Source of the DNA: Bacillota bacterium
Lineage (GTDB): Bacteria; Bacillota; Clostridia; Christensenellales; SZUA-584
Length of the DNA stretch: 64,000 nt
Reading direction: 5' to 3'
Assembly (NCBI GenBank): GCA_023408075.1
Contig: JAEYKW010000027.1
Coordinates: 124,001-188,000, forward strand
Below the pieces are notes generated by a model. That model ran no database searches. It worked only from the letters and a program-made list of their open reading frames with translations, and had not been told where the DNA came from. This document shows positions 59,032 to 64,000 of the stretch, in pieces (the first letter of the stretch is position 1; each line of letters begins with the position of its first letter). The position numbers were made by a program, and so were the translations under genes.

Positions 59032-59937
59032 CTAACCGGCAGCAGGCAATGCAGTGAGCACAAAAAGCACCGCACATCCGACATACAGAAGTATCGTGCC
59101 CGGATTGAGGAAGACGGCGCTTTTTCCCTGCGGAAGGGCAAACAGGCCGCGGCTCATCCGAATGCGCTTTACATTGACGAAGAACAGCGTGATGCCTGCG
59201 ATGGCGAGCCCGATCATTGCCGAGCTGTAAATAACGGAGAGGGCAATGCCTGCTTGCAGCACTGCAACCGACACAACGCTGCCAAGCAAGTTGATGAATA
59301 TGTGCAGAAAGATTGTATAAATGACCTTGCCCGTCTTTACGAAGATGTACCCGAAAGCAAGGCCGAGCCCAAAGGCATAGAAAAATTGCGAGAAGTTTCC
59401 GTGATAAAGGCCGAAGACAAGAGCGCTCAATATAATGGCGGGCTTCTCACCGAACGGCAAAAGCCTTGGCAGCAGCAGTTTGCGAAAGAACAACTCTTCC
59501 GCGATAGGGGCCAGCACCACCATGAAGACAAGTATTGACCAAACACTCGTGCCTGTAACCAGACTCGTCAGAGGCTGAGGCACCTCGCTTTGGGTAATCG
59601 CCTGCACGATCAGGTTGAAGAGTGCGCCTATCAGATTCCCCGCATATAGGATTGCTATGCATACGATGGTGATAATGGCGAATTGCCCGACGGTGAGCGT
59701 CTTTTTGGCAATATGTGCGGTCGGCATCTTCCATACCAGCAGCGCAGCAAGCGGCATGGCGACCAGATACTGCGGCAGCAGTGTCACTGAAAGCAATGAC
59801 CAACTGTCTTGCAGATACTGTGAAAGGAACAATGCAAGCACAAACTGCAGCACCATCGTGATGACGAGGGAAAGCAGTATGGTGAATCCCGCACGCGTAT
59901 AGACGCGCCTGCCGGCTCTGATATCAAGCTCTTCCAA
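59032..59937 (-). CDS. CPBP-family intramembrane glutamic protease
   Basis: A 301-residue membrane protein with about eight spans. The Rce1/CPBP motifs are complete: EELFFR (motif 1, Glu-Glu and Arg), FGLYHGNFSQF (motif 2, His) and HIFINLLG (motif 3, His and Asn). Family members process prenylated or bacteriocin-related peptides or act in immunity; the bacterial substrate is unknown. It ends with a short C-terminal pair of spans after the core. Monocistronic. Confidence 0.92.
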   Translation of the reverse strand: MEELDIRAGRRVYTRAGFTILLSLVITMVLQFVLALFLSQYLQDSWSLLSVTLLPQYLVAMPLAALLVWKMPTAHIAKKTLTVGQFAIITIVCIAILYAGNLIGALFNLIVQAITQSEVPQPLTSLVTGTSVWSILVFMVVLAPIAEELFFRKLLLPRLLPFGEKPAIILSALVFGLYHGNFSQFFYAFGLGLAFGYIFVKTGKVIYTIFLHIFINLLGSVVSVAVLQAGIALSVIYSSAMIGLAIAGITLFFVNVKRIRMSRGLFALPQGKSAVFLNPGTILLYVGCAVLFVLTALPAAG

Positions 59938-60404
59938 AACAATACCCCCTTGTGTTTTAAAAAACGATGGTCCGCGCTGTTTGGCATGGGTTAGACTGTT
60001 GTAAATGCGTTCGATGGTCGGTTGGTCTTTTTTCTATTTTATACAAATCCTATCCAGAACACAATATGCGGAAAATAAAAAGCGGATGCGTCTATCCGCT
60101 TGATCATGATTGAAAAACCTCGCCCGGCCATATATTCCACTGCGTAATAAGGAGCGGAGCATCGTGATTGCCAAGTTGACCGCATCCCATGTATTTATGT
60201 TATTGATCATGGGATTCCTCTTCCGCTGACGCTCCATCGGAATGACACTTGTTACATTGTCAGAAGCCTGCGGAATCGCCATCCGCTTATATTGTGTCAA
60301 ATACCCTCTTCGCAATGGAGCTTCACCGTCAATCGCTTTTCGGCGACGGATAGCAAAACACTCTGCGGGCTTCTGAGGCAGCCCGCGCTATCAAAAGATT
60401 CAAA
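59938..60404. other. Intergenic region with hairpins
   Basis: About 465 nt. It contains a hairpin AAGCGGAT/ATCCGCTT near 60079-60100 and GCGGGC/GCCCGC at about 60365-60386. A 93-codon minus-strand frame (60034-60315) has no ribosome site, no domain and odd composition, so it is not called. Nothing else is recognised. Confidence 0.35.
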
Positions 60405-60452
60405 AAGGCCTCCCGCATCCATGATCCCAAAAAGGGTGATACGAGAGGCCTT
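60405..60452 (-). terminator. Terminator after ileS
   Basis: AAGGCCTC (60405-60412) pairs with GAGGCCTT (60445-60452) around an inner CCC/GGG stem, followed on the minus strand by TTTTT. Confidence 0.8.
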
Positions 60453-60467
60453 CACTGAATCATAATA

Positions 60468-63400
60468 TTATATTTTTTGCACGCTCAGCGTGGCGGCTTC
60501 ACCGTTGATGTCCCATTCCTTTGTGTAGCCCGTCAGCTCGGCGGCAATCTCATCCGCCATGACTTCAGATTTGATTTCGTCCGCGTTGCGCGCGATAACG
60601 CCATCGAGCTTTTCGCTGCCGGTCACGGCGAAGCGGATGTGGTCCATCACTTCAAAGCCTGCTTCTTTGCGCATCGTCTGAATCTTGCTGATCAGCTCGC
60701 GCACGAAGCCTTCCTCAATCAGCGATTCAGTCAGCGTCGTATCGAGTATCACACTCAACGCCCCTTGCGTTTCCACCACAAAGCCTTCCTTATGGACAGG
60801 CTCGATCAGCAAGTCCTCTTCCACGAGCGACACCGTCTGTCCGTCCGCTTCAAACGTATACGTTTCGCCCGCCCGCACCGTGTTCACAATCGCCACCGTA
60901 TCGGCTTCGGACAAATGCGTTTTGATCGCGCCGAGCAGCTTGCCGTAGCGCGGCCCGAGCGTTTTAAGCTGCGGCTTCAAGTTGTAAGAGATGAACGCCG
61001 ACACGTCCGCGCCAAGATGGACGTCTTTCACATTGAGCTCGCCTGCCACCAGCTCCGTGTACATCTCTCCGAGCGTATCAACGCCTGCGACGTACATGTT
61101 GGCAATCGGCTGACGGTTTTTGATGACGGCCGTGTTGCGCGCGCTGCGCCCGAGCACCACGATACCCAGCACGGCATCCATGCTCTTTTCGAGCTCCTTG
61201 TCGATCATGCTCTCATCGGCCTTGGGATATGCGCACAGGTGCACGCTCTCCGGCGCATTTTTATCTACGCTGCGCACGATGTTCTGATACATCGTCTCGG
61301 TCATAAACGGAATGAATGGCGCGGCAAGGCGGCAGAGTGTCTCCAGCACCGTATACAGCGTTAAAAACGCGTCCGATTTATCCTGCTCCATGCCGGGGGC
61401 CCAGAAACGGCCGCGGCAGCGGCGCACATACCAGTTCGAGAGTTCATCCACGAACTTATCCATCTCGCGAGCGGGCTCGGTGAGCCGGTATTCGTCGAGA
61501 TTCTTGCTTACCGTTTGAATCAATGTGTGCAGACGCGAGAGTATCCATTTGTCCATCACGTTATCGAGCTTCAATGTGTGCTGTGTCGGGTCAAAATCGT
61601 CGATATCCGCGTAAAGCACATAAAACGCGTACGTGTTCCAAAGCGTGCCCATAAACTTGCGCTGCGCTTCCGATACGGCTTCCGCGTAGAAGCGGCTCGG
61701 CAGCCACGGCATGCTGCCCACATAGAAATACCAGCGCACCGCGTCGGCGCCCTGATGATCGAGCACCGTCCACGGGTCCACAACGTTGCCCTTGTGCTTG
61801 CTCATCTTCTGGCCGTCTTTGTCCTGCACGTGCCCGAGCACGATGCAGTTTTCAAACGGGTTGCGCCCGAAAACGAGCGTGCCGATCGCGAGCAGTGTAT
61901 AGAACCAGCCGCGCGTCTGATCGACCGCTTCGCTGATGAAGTCGGCCGGAAAACGCTTCTCGAATTCTTCTTTGTTTTCAAACGGGTAATGCCACTGTGC
62001 GAACGGCATCGAGCCCGAATCGTACCAGCAGTCGATCACCTCGGAGACGCGCTTCATGATGCCGCCGCACTGGTCGCATTTCATTGTGACGACATCGATG
62101 AACGGCTTATGCAGCTCGACGTTCTCCGGTACGTTCTGTCCTTTTTCTTTGAGTTCCGCGATGGAGCCGATCACGGTATGATGGCCGCACTTGCACTGCC
62201 AGACGGGCAGCGGCGTACCCCAGTAACGCTCGCGCGAAAGGCCCCAGTCGATCACGTTTTCGAGGAAATTGCCCATGCGGCCTTCCTTGATGTTTTCGGG
62301 CAGCCAGTTCACCGCGCGGTTGTTTTCCATCAGGACGTCCTTCACGGCGGTCATCTTAATAAACCATGTGCTGCGTGCGTAATAGAGCAGCGGCGTGTCG
62401 CAGCGCCAGCAGAACGGGTAGCTGTGCGAATATGCCTTCGTATACAGCATGAGTCCGCGGCCCTTTAAGTCTGCAATGATTTTCGGGTCGCCGTCTTTGA
62501 CGAATACGCCTGCCCACGGCGTTTCCGCCTTGAACCGGCCCTGTTCGTTGACCATTTGAACGAAAGGCAGATCGTATTTTCGGCCCACGCGCGCATCGTC
62601 TTCGCCGAACGCAGGCGCGGTATGCACGATGCCCGAGCCGTCCGTCAGCGTCACATAATCGTCTGCGGTTATGAACCACGCTTTTTTATCGGCTGCGCCG
62701 AAATCGTAAAGCGGCTCATATTCTTTGTACTCAAGGTCTTTGCCCTTGTATTGTTCTATGGCCTGCTTGGTTTCACCAAGCACCGTCTCAACGAGTGCCG
62801 CCGCCATGATGAGGTAAGACCCTTCGTGCGCCACCTTCACGTAGGTTTCGCGCGGGTTCACACAGAGCGCGACATTGGACGGCAGCGTCCACGGCGTCGT
62901 CGTCCAGGCGAGAAAGTAGGTGTTCTCTTCGCCCTTTGCTTTGAACTTAACGAATACGGACTCTTCCTCGACGTCCTTGTACCCTTGGGCCACCTCGTGC
63001 GACGAGAGTGCCGTTCCGCAGCGCGGGCAGTATGGCACAACCTTGTGGCCCTTGTACAGCAGCCCCTTGTCCGCCACCTGCTTGAGCGACCACCAGACGG
63101 ATTCGATGTAGTTGTTGTCGTAAGTGATATACGGATGCTCCATGTCGGCCCAGAAACCGACGCGTTCGCTCATGCGCTCCCACTCGCCTTTGTATTTCCA
63201 GACGCTTTTTTTGCATTCGGCAATAAACGGCTCTACGCCGTATTCTTCAATCTGCTCTTTGCCGTCGAGCCCGAGCATCTTTTCCACTTCAAGCTCCACA
63301 GGTAGGCCGTGCGTGTCCCAGCCCGCTTTGCGCAGCACGTCGTAGCCCTGCATCGTGCGGTAACGCGGAACCAGATCTTTGATGCAGCGCGTTAAAATAT

Positions 63401-63575
63401 GGCCGATATGCGGCTTGCCGTTCGCCGTCGGCGGGCCGTCGTAAAACGTGTATGTCTTGGCTCCTTTGTTTTTATCGACGGTCTTTTTAAATATCTCATT
63501 TTGCTCCCAAAATTTTAAGACTTCGATCTCCCTGTCTTTAAAATTAAGGTTCTTATCGACTTGTTTATAAAGCAT
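60468..63575 (-). CDS. ileS: Isoleucyl-tRNA synthetase, type 2 (IleS2-like)
   Basis: A 1035-residue class I synthetase that charges tRNA-Ile. HIGH motif GKPHIGHIL (about residue 57), WDTHGLPVE, CP1 editing domain (about 190-400, with TTPWTLPSN), zinc-free linkers, KMSKS as KMSKHKGN (about 600) and a long C-terminal domain. The length and the GKPHIGHILTRCIKD style are those of the eukaryote-like IleS2 branch, which is often mupirocin-resistant, rather than the shorter IleS1. It is controlled by a T-box in its leader. Confidence 0.96.
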   Translation of the reverse strand: MLYKQVDKNLNFKDREIEVLKFWEQNEIFKKTVDKNKGAKTYTFYDGPPTANGKPHIGHILTRCIKDLVPRYRTMQGYDVLRKAGWDTHGLPVELEVEKMLGLDGKEQIEEYGVEPFIAECKKSVWKYKGEWERMSERVGFWADMEHPYITYDNNYIESVWWSLKQVADKGLLYKGHKVVPYCPRCGTALSSHEVAQGYKDVEEESVFVKFKAKGEENTYFLAWTTTPWTLPSNVALCVNPRETYVKVAHEGSYLIMAAALVETVLGETKQAIEQYKGKDLEYKEYEPLYDFGAADKKAWFITADDYVTLTDGSGIVHTAPAFGEDDARVGRKYDLPFVQMVNEQGRFKAETPWAGVFVKDGDPKIIADLKGRGLMLYTKAYSHSYPFCWRCDTPLLYYARSTWFIKMTAVKDVLMENNRAVNWLPENIKEGRMGNFLENVIDWGLSRERYWGTPLPVWQCKCGHHTVIGSIAELKEKGQNVPENVELHKPFIDVVTMKCDQCGGIMKRVSEVIDCWYDSGSMPFAQWHYPFENKEEFEKRFPADFISEAVDQTRGWFYTLLAIGTLVFGRNPFENCIVLGHVQDKDGQKMSKHKGNVVDPWTVLDHQGADAVRWYFYVGSMPWLPSRFYAEAVSEAQRKFMGTLWNTYAFYVLYADIDDFDPTQHTLKLDNVMDKWILSRLHTLIQTVSKNLDEYRLTEPAREMDKFVDELSNWYVRRCRGRFWAPGMEQDKSDAFLTLYTVLETLCRLAAPFIPFMTETMYQNIVRSVDKNAPESVHLCAYPKADESMIDKELEKSMDAVLGIVVLGRSARNTAVIKNRQPIANMYVAGVDTLGEMYTELVAGELNVKDVHLGADVSAFISYNLKPQLKTLGPRYGKLLGAIKTHLSEADTVAIVNTVRAGETYTFEADGQTVSLVEEDLLIEPVHKEGFVVETQGALSVILDTTLTESLIEEGFVRELISKIQTMRKEAGFEVMDHIRFAVTGSEKLDGVIARNADEIKSEVMADEIAAELTGYTKEWDINGEAATLSVQKI

Positions 63576-63615
63576 ATTTGACTCCTCTGTCGGTTCCCTT
63601 TGTTTTCAGAATAAA

Positions 63616-63871
63616 AAAGCGCCTAAGCCCATGGGGCAAAAGACGCATATCTTTTACGGTACCACCCAAATGACGCTCCGCCGAGCCTCTCTTTTGTGCG
63701 CGGTAACGGGCGCAAAACCGTTTTTGCTTACGTCAGTTCGGCAAAAAAGCGTAGCGGGTGATGACGTATTTGCCGCACTGGCCGGGGCTCTCACCGTTTC
63801 CCCGTCGCTTGCCGCCAATGGATGGCATCGCCGTGTCCCGCATCATGGCATTTTCATCCGTGTTTACAATA
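63616..63871 (-). promoter_or_regulatory. T-box riboswitch of ileS
   Basis: On the minus strand the T-box sequence TTTGGGTGGTACCG (complement 63655-63668) follows a long stem I region and precedes an intrinsic terminator (complement 63619-63645 plus a six-T run at 63613-63618). An ATC triplet in GTCATCACCC of stem I would be the isoleucine specifier. Uncharged tRNA-Ile should relieve termination. Confidence 0.9.
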
Positions 63872-63877
63872 TTCCTT

Positions 63878-63906
63878 ATTATAAGGGTAACATTAAGATT
63901 TGTAAA
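63878..63906 (-). promoter_or_regulatory. ileS promoter
   Basis: Minus strand: TTTACA (complement 63901-63906), 17-nt spacer, TATAAT (complement 63878-63883). Confidence 0.7.
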
Positions 63907-63920
63907 GAACGGATGGCAGC

Positions 63921-64000
63921 CTAATTGTCATCGGCATCCACAGGCTCGACAGGGCTGAATTTCCTGATGAACTGCGCGATGTCATCAAACTGCTTGAATT
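63921..64000 (-). CDS. C-terminal end of an unknown protein (cut by window edge)
   Basis: A minus-strand frame enters from the right edge and ends at a TAG (complement 63921-63923). The visible tail reads FDDIAQFIRKFSPVEPVDAD. Too short to assign. Clostridial ileS genes often follow division genes such as divIVA, but that is not shown here. Confidence 0.45.
   Translation of the reverse strand, partial: FKQFDDIAQFIRKFSPVEPVDADDN

Noticed and set aside
60034..60315. 93-codon minus-strand frame
   Set aside because: Basic, irregular composition, no ribosome site, hairpins within, no recognisable domain.
63631..63924. 97-codon plus-strand frame near the right edge
   Set aside because: It is the reverse complement of the ileS T-box leader.
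1..64000. CRISPR arrays, prophage or complete insertion sequences
   Set aside because: No regularly spaced repeats, no phage structural genes and no transposase were seen. Only small repeats and AT-rich islands suggest past mobility.

Overview
This 64 kb window is chromosomal DNA of an anaerobic Gram-positive bacterium, most likely a member of the Clostridia (Bacillota). The reasons are regulation by a T-box (ileS) and a cobalamin riboswitch, lipobox signal peptides with no outer-membrane genes, a CheX-type phosphatase pair, a DUF6034 lipoprotein, D-lactate dehydrogenase and many oxygen/redox flavoproteins. Most genes look moderately GC-rich. Three stretches are visibly AT-rich and look acquired: the left edge (1-540), a restriction-modification pair (about 21.8-23.4 kb) and a decaying gene cluster (about 50.9-52.4 kb). 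I found no prophage, intact insertion sequence or CRISPR array.

Layout. 0-10 kb: small hypothetical genes, a cold-shock gene with a long hairpin leader, a SulP anion transporter, a response-regulator/CheX pair, a ferritin-like/VIT1 metal transporter, and an XRE-cupin regulator next to an acyl-CoA ligase. 10-20 kb: an M15 peptidase lipoprotein, a frameshifted CPCC zinc protein, a TetR-controlled ABC-2 exporter, a tandem class II aldolase protein, a pseudoknot-containing putative non-coding RNA, and a two-component system with a DUF6034 lipoprotein. 20-31 kb: a TetR-controlled flavodoxin-like pair, a 5mC methyltransferase/HNH endonuclease pair, then the housekeeping operon glmU-HAD-pth-mfd-GNAT and pfkA. 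31-38 kb: a zinc-ribbon membrane protein, a cobalamin riboswitch driving btuF-btuC-btuD, a dispersed repeat, proS and tRNA-Ala.

38-48 kb: nitroreductase/HxlR, an SPFH protein, a TetR-flavodoxin-FMN-binding regulon with three matching operators, a berberine-bridge-type FAD oxidase, MarR with an MFS exporter, and tRNA-Val followed by a hairpin repeat that carries inverted copies of the tRNA T-arm. 48-64 kb: a cytosolic alpha-amylase, an alpha/beta hydrolase, a degraded AT-rich cluster with a SieB-like membrane protein, an aminotransferase/D-LDH operon, a structured intergenic region, TetR with a phytoene-desaturase-like oxidoreductase, a second nitroreductase, an SDR, a CPBP protease and a T-box-controlled ileS.

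The recurring theme is a local regulator (TetR, HxlR, MarR) beside a flavin enzyme or exporter, with its operator palindrome readable in the promoter. This suggests a set of small self-contained redox, xenobiotic and efflux switches. The strongest candidates for something undescribed are the pseudoknotted RNA at 15747-15972, the structured region at 54827-55086 and the tRNA-mimicking repeat at 47503-47640.
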